A DNA stretch of 64,000 bases, taken from positions 1 through 64,000 of the forward strand of contig JABDDC010000003.1 of assembly GCA_013287815.1 (NCBI GenBank), read 5' to 3'. The position numbers were made by a program, and so were the translations under genes. This document shows positions 1 to 7,287 of the stretch, piece by piece (positions within the stretch are counted from its first letter, which is position 1; the number at the start of each line of letters is the position of its first letter). The notes under the pieces were generated by a model. The model was not told where the DNA came from and ran no database searches. It saw nothing but the letters and a program-made list of their open reading frames with translations. The stretch comes from Chlamydiota bacterium (GTDB lineage: Bacteria; Chlamydiota; Chlamydiia; Chlamydiales; Parachlamydiaceae).

Positions 1-2
1 TT

Positions 3-428
3 TTTCTAAGTCGTTATAGTCATTCTTTAAGAAAACAAATTCAATACAACAAAAAATGTTATATGATTGATCCTGCAATCATCCGTTTGATTGGATTTCG
101 AGCGAGCGAAGATCGTGGTCGTTTAAACGAAAATGTAGTCTTTCTTCATTTAAAAATGTTTGGAAAAGACATTTTTTCCCATAAAGGACAAAGGGAGTGC
201 GATTTTATCATAAGGCAAGGAAATCGTATTGTGGCGGCCATTCAAGTGACAACACATCTTTCTGACCCAAAAACTCGGAAAAGGGAATTCGAAGGGTTGT
301 TAGAAGCAATGAAAACTTATGATCTAAATGAAGGACTGATTCTCACTGAAAATGAAGAGGAAATAATAGAAATGGAGGGCCATAAAATACTGGTAATTCC
401 TATCTGGAAATGGCTCCTTAAGAAATAA
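3..428 (+). CDS. DUF4143-type AAA ATPase, C-terminal part (5' end outside the window)
   Basis: The reading frame is open to the left edge: codons upstream of the ATG at 63 encode FLSRYSHSLRKQ and continue without a stop, so that ATG is internal. The visible part matches the C-terminal DUF4143 domain of the COG1373 ATPases, with ENVVFLHLK, a KGQRECDFII stretch resembling a restriction-endonuclease fold core (E-C-D-F), a conserved EGLLEAM helix and the terminal IPIWKWLL. These proteins usually have about 400 residues with an N-terminal P-loop domain, which would lie off the window. Their cellular role is poorly defined. Family assignment is by motif recall. Confidence 0.8.
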   Translation, partial: FLSRYSHSLRKQIQYNKKCYMIDPAIIRLIGFRASEDRGRLNENVVFLHLKMFGKDIFSHKGQRECDFIIRQGNRIVAAIQVTTHLSDPKTRKREFEGLLEAMKTYDLNEGLILTENEEEIIEMEGHKILVIPIWKWLLKK

Positions 429-458
429 ATTCAAACTAGAAACGGCTGCTATTGGTTT

Positions 459-489
459 AAGATCCTCCAAATTGCAGATGGAGGGTCTT
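459..489 (+). terminator. Hairpin after the DUF4143 gene, possible terminator
   Basis: An 11-bp stem (AAGATCCTCCA with TGGAGGGTCTT, one T-G wobble) closes a 9-base loop 31 bases after the stop codon. No clear T-run follows, so a factor-independent terminator is only possible. Confidence 0.35.
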
Positions 490-557
490 CCTCGTTATCT
501 TCTATCTGTTCTCAGGAACCAAGGCCCATGCCTGGCCGGGCCTGCCCCTTTCATTTT

Positions 558-812
558 CTAATTTACATAAGGTTTTCGCTTGGGAAGAGTTGCTGGACTT
601 TGGTGATTTTGAAGATGCTGTCGCGAGAAACTCCTTTTATGAAGTAGCTCTTCAAAATCTTTGGATAAATTGACACTCGTACCGGCGCTGATAATTTGAA
701 TTTTAGTATCAATCAATGATAGTTCAGAGTCTTCCAGGTAGCCCTTATGTGATACAAAGGCATCGATTTCATGATTGAGATTATCAATCAGATTTGATAA
801 ACTAGGTGTCAT
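558..812 (-). CDS. Small hypothetical protein
   Basis: This 84-residue protein of unknown function is preceded by an excellent ribosome-binding site (CTAAGGAGGTAATAT directly before the ATG), which supports real translation. It is polar, mostly helical in the first 60 residues, has no signal peptide or membrane segment, and ends in a basic tail (LPKRKPYVN). It is divergent from the J-domain gene at 975, so the AT-rich region 813-974 probably holds both promoters. I recognise no domain. Confidence 0.6.
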   Translation of the reverse strand: MTPSLSNLIDNLNHEIDAFVSHKGYLEDSELSLIDTKIQIISAGTSVNLSKDFEELLHKRSFSRQHLQNHQSPATLPKRKPYVN

Positions 813-974
813 ATTACCTCCTTAGAAAGGAAATCTGTACTAGTATCATCATCTATTATAAGTTTATTGTTTGTCAAATTATAAAATATATGATCATGAT
901 ATTATCTTGATTAATAATATTTTTATTAATTATAATATAGTTATGTGGTTTTGTATCATTAAAAGGAGGGTTTT

Positions 975-1961
975 ATGCCTAGTTTTAATATTGCCGATCG
1001 GATTGAGACAGGCTTTTCTAATGACTATATGGGAAACACTGGGGGACAGTTTGGTAATGGTTTTTTATGGAACAAAAACAGACTTCAAGAAATATCACCT
1101 TTATTCATAAATGAGAAAGAATATAAAATTGGCGATAAAGCTTATCGGATAGTTGTAAAACAGGAAAACAAAGAGCTGTTTAAACAAGATTTTGAAAATA
1201 CGGAAGACTTTAATCGTTTCATGAATAATGAAGGTTTATCGAGAAAAGCTGTTAATCCATTTATTGCTTGTTTAATCCCGGTTAGAACAGACACAGTCAC
1301 TCATTTTGCAAAAGATTTCTTTTTACCAACCACATTCAATCAATTGCAAAGAGTAAAAAAGATAAATATAGTAAGTATAGCTGCTGGAATCGGGGCTTTA
1401 CTTCTCGATTGCGCCACTCTACCAGTCAGATTTTTTACGGCATTCGTTTCTAGAACAGTATTCAACACAAAAGAACAGTCTCTTCATGCAATTTTGAAGG
1501 ATAAATATCCAAATTTGAAATTGGACGATTATGTTGAGATACACGTCATAGGCTGGAAAGTTCTTGGTCAAGGATATTATAAACCAAATAAAATACGCGA
1601 AGAAGAAATTGGATATCGACTTTATTTCGAAGAACATCCCGACGATGGATGTGATCCATATATGATTTCCGAACAGACAATTGAATCAGACGTAGCAGAC
1701 TATGAAAAACTTAAAGAGAAAATAAGAGCAGGAAAGGAAAAGTTAGAAATGGAGCTGGACCTTCTGGACCGTAAAGACAAATCGGCAATGGACTTCATGG
1801 GTTTAAAGACAGGCTTTGAAAAAAAAGAACTCGAAAAAGCTTTTAGAAAAAAATCAGTGAAAATGCACCCGGATCATGGTGGTAATGAAGATCAGTATAA
1901 AACCCTGGTCAAATACAGAGACTTATTATTAGAAAAATTGGAGAAAGAAAAAATTGCATAG
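975..1961 (+). CDS. Membrane-associated protein with C-terminal J domain
   Basis: The last 55 or so residues form a J domain: a helix rich in K/R leads into H298-P-D followed by HGGNEDQY, the signature that stimulates the ATPase of DnaK/Hsp70. The first 220 residues match nothing I know; residues about 130-160 are hydrophobic (INIVSIAAGIGALLLDCATL) and may contact a membrane. The J domain at the C terminus, without the Gly/Phe and zinc regions of DnaJ, marks a class III (DnaJC-like) protein. The start is supported by AAAGGAGGG six bases upstream. A host Hsp70 is an alternative partner if the protein is exported, but no signal peptide is seen. Confidence 0.75.
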   Translation: MPSFNIADRIETGFSNDYMGNTGGQFGNGFLWNKNRLQEISPLFINEKEYKIGDKAYRIVVKQENKELFKQDFENTEDFNRFMNNEGLSRKAVNPFIACLIPVRTDTVTHFAKDFFLPTTFNQLQRVKKINIVSIAAGIGALLLDCATLPVRFFTAFVSRTVFNTKEQSLHAILKDKYPNLKLDDYVEIHVIGWKVLGQGYYKPNKIREEEIGYRLYFEEHPDDGCDPYMISEQTIESDVADYEKLKEKIRAGKEKLEMELDLLDRKDKSAMDFMGLKTGFEKKELEKAFRKKSVKMHPDHGGNEDQYKTLVKYRDLLLEKLEKEKIA

Positions 1962-1986
1962 GACCCTAAATGAAAGGGGCCGCGAG

Positions 1987-2157
1987 GTGACTATACTGGG
2001 GAAAGCATTACGACAGATTTCCTTTAATGACTATTTCCCTGATCTGCAAATTAATAATAAAACTCATGAATACCTGGAAAGGATGGTCAATCATTATAAA
2101 GATTACCTGCACACTCCCGAAGGTGCAATAATCAAACCAAACGGCTGCTCTGCCTAG
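1987..2157 (+). CDS. Possible small ORF after the J-domain gene
   Basis: The frame can start at TTG 1954 or GTG 1987; the GTG has weak purine-rich upstream sequence. It gives a charged 56-67 residue product. The stretch with YFPDLQINNKTHEYLERMV loosely resembles the loop-1/helix-2 region of histone H2B (HPDTGISSKAM then a long helix), but the similarity is short. It may equally be a remnant. It ends four bases inside the 3' end of the convergent glycosyltransferase gene. Confidence 0.3.
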   Translation: MTILGKALRQISFNDYFPDLQINNKTHEYLERMVNHYKDYLHTPEGAIIKPNGCSA

Positions 2158-2984
2158 ATATTAAAACACTTCACGAGGGTGTATTTAAAGAGGGAATAAA
2201 AATATTTGGGAGACTTCATCCGCCGGTAGAGACGCATTTCATTTTTGGCGGAGAGGAGGCGCAAATGAAGAGGTACCTTGGAGCGGTCGTGCTGCCATCC
2301 TCGACAGTGATAAGAGGTCAGAGCAGGACAAAATAGCAGCTTCCACCCTTTTTTTCTTAGGCGCAAAGAAAGGTCAATATCTTCCTTATACATAAAAAAC
2401 TCCGGATCCATCACCTCGTCATTGCCGAGAAGAATACTGTCCAGTGCTTTTTTGCGGCAGAACATCAATGCGCCACATAATGCCGGGATGCTTTCATCGT
2501 CGGTGTAATGGCCATTTGGTTTTCCCTGGCCGCGGTCGTACCAACGACCATACCAGGTGGAAAAGATGCCGGTAGTGTCGACTAGTCCGGTTGGTGCATG
2601 GCGGGCAATGTCATAACCTAGCAGCTGTCCCGATAGCGCCCCGACATTAGCTGATGAAGGCTCTTCCATTTTATCCATAGCACGTTCGATAAAATCTTTC
2701 GACAAAAAGGCATCAGGATTTAAAAAGAGGATATAATCGGTGCCTGGATTGATATAAGAGTAGCCAATGTTATTGCCTTTGCAAAAGCCAACATTGCTCT
2801 TTTGAATGTTGAGAAAGATATTGTATTCAGTGAACAGATAGTTCATATCGCTCGAGCCGCTATCGATGACGATAATCTGATTGAGCTTGACTGTCTGCTC
2901 ATGCAATGCTCTCAAGCATATGGGAAGATAAGACTCGCTATTGTGCGTGACAATGATCACAGCGCATGTGGGAGCCTTTTTCAT
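2154..2984 (-). CDS. Glycosyltransferase family 2 (rhamnosyltransferase-like)
   Basis: The N terminus carries the GT2 nucleotide-sugar fold: AVIIVTHNSESYLPICLRAL, the VIDSGSSD motif, and YILFLNPDAFLS holding a DxD-like metal site (N-P-D-A as in many rhamnosyltransferases). An ED in the acceptor region (YKEDIDLSLRLRKKGW) fits the catalytic base of this family. The gene overlaps the Wzz-like gene upstream by four bases (ATGA), so it is translated with the polysaccharide export genes and probably adds a sugar to the exported glycan at the inner face of the membrane. Donor and acceptor cannot be read from sequence. Confidence 0.9.
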   Translation of the reverse strand: MKKAPTCAVIIVTHNSESYLPICLRALHEQTVKLNQIIVIDSGSSDMNYLFTEYNIFLNIQKSNVGFCKGNNIGYSYINPGTDYILFLNPDAFLSKDFIERAMDKMEEPSSANVGALSGQLLGYDIARHAPTGLVDTTGIFSTWYGRWYDRGQGKPNGHYTDDESIPALCGALMFCRKKALDSILLGNDEVMDPEFFMYKEDIDLSLRLRKKGWKLLFCPALTSYHCRGWQHDRSKVPLHLRLLSAKNEMRLYRRMKSPKYFYSLFKYTLVKCFNI

Positions 2985-5920
2985 GCTTCCTTTCCATCAA
3001 ACAAAAAAGCCACACGCCTTTGATCGGCGTCTGCTCTTACCAGGAACTCATTCAATTCCCTTACTTTTTCGTCAGTCAAAGTTATGATACTTGATGAAAA
3101 GAGAGGTAGCAAAGCTTCGCATTCGGTACCGGTGGGCGAAGCATGGGTGACGCCAATGATCCAATCATACTTGGATTCGAGGCTTTCGATCAGGGATTTA
3201 AAAGCGTCAGAGCACAGTAATTCAGTTGAAAAACGGGTCATGCCGCCTGAGTGGATGATGTCACCCTCTTTACCTGAATGGATGGCAGGCAATTTAGAAG
3301 AGCCTTCCAGATATTGCAATAACCCATCCTTACATACTTCTCCAACAGCATCGAAGTTGAGATAAATGCGCAGTACCTTTTTATGCTTCTTCTGGAAGAG
3401 GACTGCTAAATCCATGGAATAATCGACCCCTTTCCCTTCCACAAGTAGCAGCAGATTACAATGGCTGCCAATCAACATATGCGGTGGGTCGACAAAGGTT
3501 TGGATGCGCCTCATCGTGTCTAAATCTGCATCGTTGATAGGAGCGCCGCTGGCCGGATCATAACGATCCGAGAGGGTGCCTATGACATGGTAACCCATCA
3601 TTTTGACATTGTCCGGAGAGACAGATAGTCCGTTTGAAAGCGACTTTTTCAAAGCCATACCGGTGCCAATAAAGCCTCCTAGGAGCATTCCGAGAATGGA
3701 AAACAACAGGACTTTAGGAGCCATAGGATGAACCGGCGGCAAGGAGGCATCCAATGGCGCCGACTGGATCATTTCTAAATTTTGAGCGATGTTTTTTGAT
3801 TCAACCATTTTAGCGATTTCTTCAACGATCAGCTGATTTATTTCCACTTCCTGTTCAATCATCTGTTCGGCCACCCATTTTTTGGGCAGATTGGTCATTT
3901 CATCCCTGATCTGCTTCAAGTGATCGTTGATAAGCATCCTTTCTTGCCGTAAGTTCTCGAGTCGCGATTCAAGGTAGTCTCTTAGTGTATTCTCCAGCAA
4001 TGAAATATGCCTGTGGATCAGTTCAAGGCTTACATTCTGCAAGGCAAGAACCTTCTCATCGACCAGCTGTTTGTTCAACTCCATCAGCTGCACCGTTTGC
4101 TTAAGATGCAGTATCAGGAAGGTCCTTTGCAAACTTAACTCATCTTTCACCCGTTCTTGTTCGCGCTGGCTTTGGTTGTTTTGATCTCTGAGGGTCAGGA
4201 GCAGGCTGCTGGCTTTCTTGATCATATCCTGGCTGACAGGATCAGTCAGGACAGAGCTTAATGAGGTAATTTCAAAATTTGGGTCTTCCATCTGGTTAAT
4301 GAAGAAGAGGCTTTGGCGGATAGTCGATTCCATCTGGATGAGTTGTTTGCTATAGTCGATGTAAAGTTCGTCGGCAGCCTTCATATTGATTCCCTGATAC
4401 TCGCTGGAGGGATTTTGCTGGTGCGTCAACCGCTCCTGCAAAATCTTTTCATGCACCAGGAAGAGCCTTTCCAAGTTCAATAAATAAAATTGAAAGTTTT
4501 CGAGGATATTCTGCTTTTCTCGGGGATCGGTTTGCTTTTCAATCCGATCAAACCACCCTTTGATAAGGAATTTATTGTCATTGTATAAGTCGGACTTCTC
4601 GTTGGGCGGCAGTTTTTGGTAGATGCGTGCAATGATATCGCGCAATTCGACAATGTTGCCTTGCACCTGGTTAAGCTCTTTAAGCTGTTGGTCGAAAGAC
4701 TCCTGAATCCCTTTTCGATCGACCTTTTTCTGGATCTCAATCTGCAATCCATCGCGACTTTGCTTATATTCCCTGATCTCATTCAAAACCGTGTTGATCA
4801 CTTGTGCGTCGTTCTGGCTTGGAGAAAAACTATCGTAATGGGCGTAGATATTTGCCTGCAGGTTCTCGAGACGTTTAATCTCCAGCTCATTGGAAATAAG
4901 CTTTTCCTTATAAACGTGCTGATTTCCCGCAATGAAGTCCATCTCCTTGTCAGAATTAATAAAGCCTGAGCTGAATAAATCTTCGGACAAAAAGTCGGCA
5001 TGGCGGTTCATGATCTCCTGCAAATTGTTTGCAAGTTGATTCTGCCTTGTATAAAGATAATTGAGCTGCAGCTGTGAAATCCTGTTGTGATAGTTCTGCA
5101 GATAGTTTTGATAGCACTCCATGGCTGTATTGATGAAGTTGCAAGCCAAGTGGCGGTTGCGATGGTTGAAGGTGAGTTTTAAAACTCCCTTATCTTCCTT
5201 GGTCGTTTCAATATCGAAATCCTTACACAACTGTTTGCAGGTATCTGCCATTGGTTCGATCCGCAAAAAGTAGGGTTCCCCCACGATTTCAGCATCAGGG
5301 GAACTTAAAACCATCATCAGTTTACCATGTGAAAACGGCTCGTCAAGTTTGCCAAAACCCACATGAGGATCACTGCCTCGCTTGTCACTCACCTCGTATT
5401 CGCCATTATCGGCCAGGAGAACTTCGTAGTCTAGAGGCACTTCTCCTTCATAATGGAGAAAATCAATCCGTAAGGGGGAATGCCAATCCTTCAGGGTCGG
5501 ATCAGACTTGTTCATAAAATTGGCAAAGGCCAGTTTGATATTCGATTTAATCAGGGATGAAATCCCTTCGATGCTACGGATAGGCTCCAGTCGTCCTTGC
5601 AAGTTAAGCCGCGCAATCACATCTGACAACAGCTTCCTGGACTTGAGCATCTGGCTTGCTTCATTTTCCTGGTTTGACAGATTTTCGGAAGTTAGCAATT
5701 GCATAACGGAGTTAGTGATTTGTCCCGACTTCTTCGCTTTCTCCCTAAAGGTCGCCTCGGCCTGGTAACGGACGGGCCGGATCAAAGCAAATAATCCACC
5801 CAGCAGTGCAAAGCCGGCCATGCAAATCAAAATGGTCCTGCTCGAATTGCGTATCAATCTGACGATGTCTGACAAAGTGATTAGCAACTTTTCATCGTTA
5901 TCCTGTTTCAAGGTACCCAT
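2981..5920 (-). CDS. Wzz/GumC-like polysaccharide co-polymerase with degenerate kinase-like C terminus
   Basis: A Wzz-type layout: first membrane helix at about 27-48 (ILICMAGFALLGGLFALI), a very long periplasmic region rich in coiled coil (about 270-700), and a second membrane helix near 775 (VLLFSILGMLLGGFIGTG). Proteins of this type set chain length and bridge to the outer-membrane exporter. The cytoplasmic tail (about 800-979) resembles the fold of BY-kinases fused to Wzz, but the expected Walker A G-K-T/S loop is absent (LLLLVEGKGVDYSMDLA stands at that place) and there is no tyrosine cluster at the C terminus, so kinase activity is doubtful. Twelve bases separate it from the upstream Wza-like gene. 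Confidence 0.85.
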   Translation of the reverse strand: MGTLKQDNDEKLLITLSDIVRLIRNSSRTILICMAGFALLGGLFALIRPVRYQAEATFREKAKKSGQITNSVMQLLTSENLSNQENEASQMLKSRKLLSDVIARLNLQGRLEPIRSIEGISSLIKSNIKLAFANFMNKSDPTLKDWHSPLRIDFLHYEGEVPLDYEVLLADNGEYEVSDKRGSDPHVGFGKLDEPFSHGKLMMVLSSPDAEIVGEPYFLRIEPMADTCKQLCKDFDIETTKEDKGVLKLTFNHRNRHLACNFINTAMECYQNYLQNYHNRISQLQLNYLYTRQNQLANNLQEIMNRHADFLSEDLFSSGFINSDKEMDFIAGNQHVYKEKLISNELEIKRLENLQANIYAHYDSFSPSQNDAQVINTVLNEIREYKQSRDGLQIEIQKKVDRKGIQESFDQQLKELNQVQGNIVELRDIIARIYQKLPPNEKSDLYNDNKFLIKGWFDRIEKQTDPREKQNILENFQFYLLNLERLFLVHEKILQERLTHQQNPSSEYQGINMKAADELYIDYSKQLIQMESTIRQSLFFINQMEDPNFEITSLSSVLTDPVSQDMIKKASSLLLTLRDQNNQSQREQERVKDELSLQRTFLILHLKQTVQLMELNKQLVDEKVLALQNVSLELIHRHISLLENTLRDYLESRLENLRQERMLINDHLKQIRDEMTNLPKKWVAEQMIEQEVEINQLIVEEIAKMVESKNIAQNLEMIQSAPLDASLPPVHPMAPKVLLFSILGMLLGGFIGTGMALKKSLSNGLSVSPDNVKMMGYHVIGTLSDRYDPASGAPINDADLDTMRRIQTFVDPPHMLIGSHCNLLLLVEGKGVDYSMDLAVLFQKKHKKVLRIYLNFDAVGEVCKDGLLQYLEGSSKLPAIHSGKEGDIIHSGGMTRFSTELLCSDAFKSLIESLESKYDWIIGVTHASPTGTECEALLPLFSSSIITLTDEKVRELNEFLVRADADQRRVAFLFDGKEA

Positions 5921-5932
5921 AACATCCTTATG

Positions 5933-6973
5933 TTAATCTCTAAACAATGAATAGGTTCCATAAGCTGTCTGTACGCCCATACAGCTAGGCAGCAGCTGAT
6001 CGATAAACCTGTTCCATTGTGTGATCGGCTTCTCGGTTACATAAACAGTATCGCCAGGCATCAGCAAGAGGCTGTCGTTAGGCAAGTGGATAATATGTTC
6101 CCATGATAAAACGTAAATTTTCGGATTCTGCAGATTGCCCCGAATGACCTGAATGCAGTCGCGGTTGCCGGTAAAAGGTATACCGCCGGCCGATACCAGC
6201 GCTTCACGCAATGACATGAATCCATATGGGAGATTGACGGCGCGAGGTGATCCTACTTCGCCCATTACCATGACGGTCGCATCGCTTGGATTTGCAATGA
6301 AAATCTTATCGCCCGGACGCATCACGATATTCTGGCACATGTCGCCTTGATTCATCAACTGATACAGATCAAGCGGGATCTGCTTGCCATCACGCAAGAC
6401 ATAACTTTTAAAGAAATTGGCATTATTCGGCACGCGGGCCAAAGCAAGCACTTCATAGAGACGGATCTTACCATCGACCGGAATGATTGGAGTAGCAACG
6501 GATCCTGTTAACTCCACCTTATTCGACAAACGGCGAGTATAGTTAAGATAGACTTCCAGATCCTGGATTTGCTCCCGATAGCAGGCCTGAATTTTCTGTC
6601 TGGCCTCGTCTAAAGTTAAACCCGCGACGTAAATTGGAGGGATATCAGGGAAATCGACGGTCCCCTTGCTAACACGGAATCCGACTTTCTCATTGATGAA
6701 CTGAATAGCATCCATCACATCGCGGCGTTTCGGGTGATAGACCGCAATATTCAAGATATCGTCTTCAGCGATGACGTCCTGGAATTCAACCATATCTTCT
6801 TCATTGAGTTCGCCTAGGTCAGTTCCCTCCATATCGAGGATCGAAAGCTTCCCCTGCTTGATTTTATACGAGTCAATCACGAACTCATCGGCACCGTAAA
6901 GGTCGTATCGGCATTGAGGATTATTGCATGAATATAAAAAAAGCAAAGGAAGGACTAACAAAAGCCATTTCAT
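5933..6973 (-). CDS. Wza-like outer-membrane polysaccharide export lipoprotein
   Basis: The first 16 residues form a lipoprotein signal ending in LYSC, with C16 as lipidated residue. A polysaccharide export (Poly_export) domain follows at about 50-135 (DILNIAVYHPKR), then SLBB-type repeats at about 150-320 (VELTGSVATP, VMVMGEVGSPRAV, GDTVYV). These proteins form the outer-membrane channel for capsule or exopolysaccharide. It is the first gene of a three-gene unit with the Wzz-like and GT2 genes and is divergent from the 904-residue gene at 7288. Confidence 0.9.
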   Translation of the reverse strand: MKWLLLVLPLLFLYSCNNPQCRYDLYGADEFVIDSYKIKQGKLSILDMEGTDLGELNEEDMVEFQDVIAEDDILNIAVYHPKRRDVMDAIQFINEKVGFRVSKGTVDFPDIPPIYVAGLTLDEARQKIQACYREQIQDLEVYLNYTRRLSNKVELTGSVATPIIPVDGKIRLYEVLALARVPNNANFFKSYVLRDGKQIPLDLYQLMNQGDMCQNIVMRPGDKIFIANPSDATVMVMGEVGSPRAVNLPYGFMSLREALVSAGGIPFTGNRDCIQVIRGNLQNPKIYVLSWEHIIHLPNDSLLLMPGDTVYVTEKPITQWNRFIDQLLPSCMGVQTAYGTYSLFRD

Positions 6974-7287
6974 TTATGAAAACCATTGTAATATCGGGAC
7001 TTATAACTTTTATCCTATTTCCCAATTAAGGGGAAGGAAAAAGTAAAGGGATGAAGGATAAAGGATTGCTGAAATCCCTATACCGGCTGGCCCAGCCTTT
7101 TATACCCTGGCCTGCATCAAGATTGAAGATCGCCAGATAGACTTTATTCCTTTCTATAAATGGCCTTGTAATTTAAATAAATAAGTTTGATTTCTTATGC
7201 CCTAGAGATAAAATTCTGGCACCTTGCAAAAAAAGAACCCATGCCTATAGAGTGAAAAAAATCTGTGTAGATAAAGGGTAGGAGCCT
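6974..7287. other. Divergent intergenic region without a gene
   Basis: These 314 bases separate the Wza-like gene (minus) from the gene at 7288 (plus) and should hold both promoters. I see no repeat or RNA gene. A ribosome-binding site (GTAGGAGCCT) lies directly before the ATG at 7288. Confidence 0.5.

Noticed and set aside
63..428. Self-standing 121-residue gene
   Set aside because: The frame is open to base 3 and upstream codons fit the same family, so the ATG at 63 is internal.
871..1110. 79-codon frame overlapping the start of the J-domain gene
   Set aside because: It lies out of frame over the well-supported gene at 975, starts in AT-rich promoter DNA and has no ribosome-binding site.
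3084..3365. 93-codon plus-strand frame inside the Wzz-like gene
   Set aside because: Antisense shadow of the kinase-like tail; no start signal or recognisable domain.
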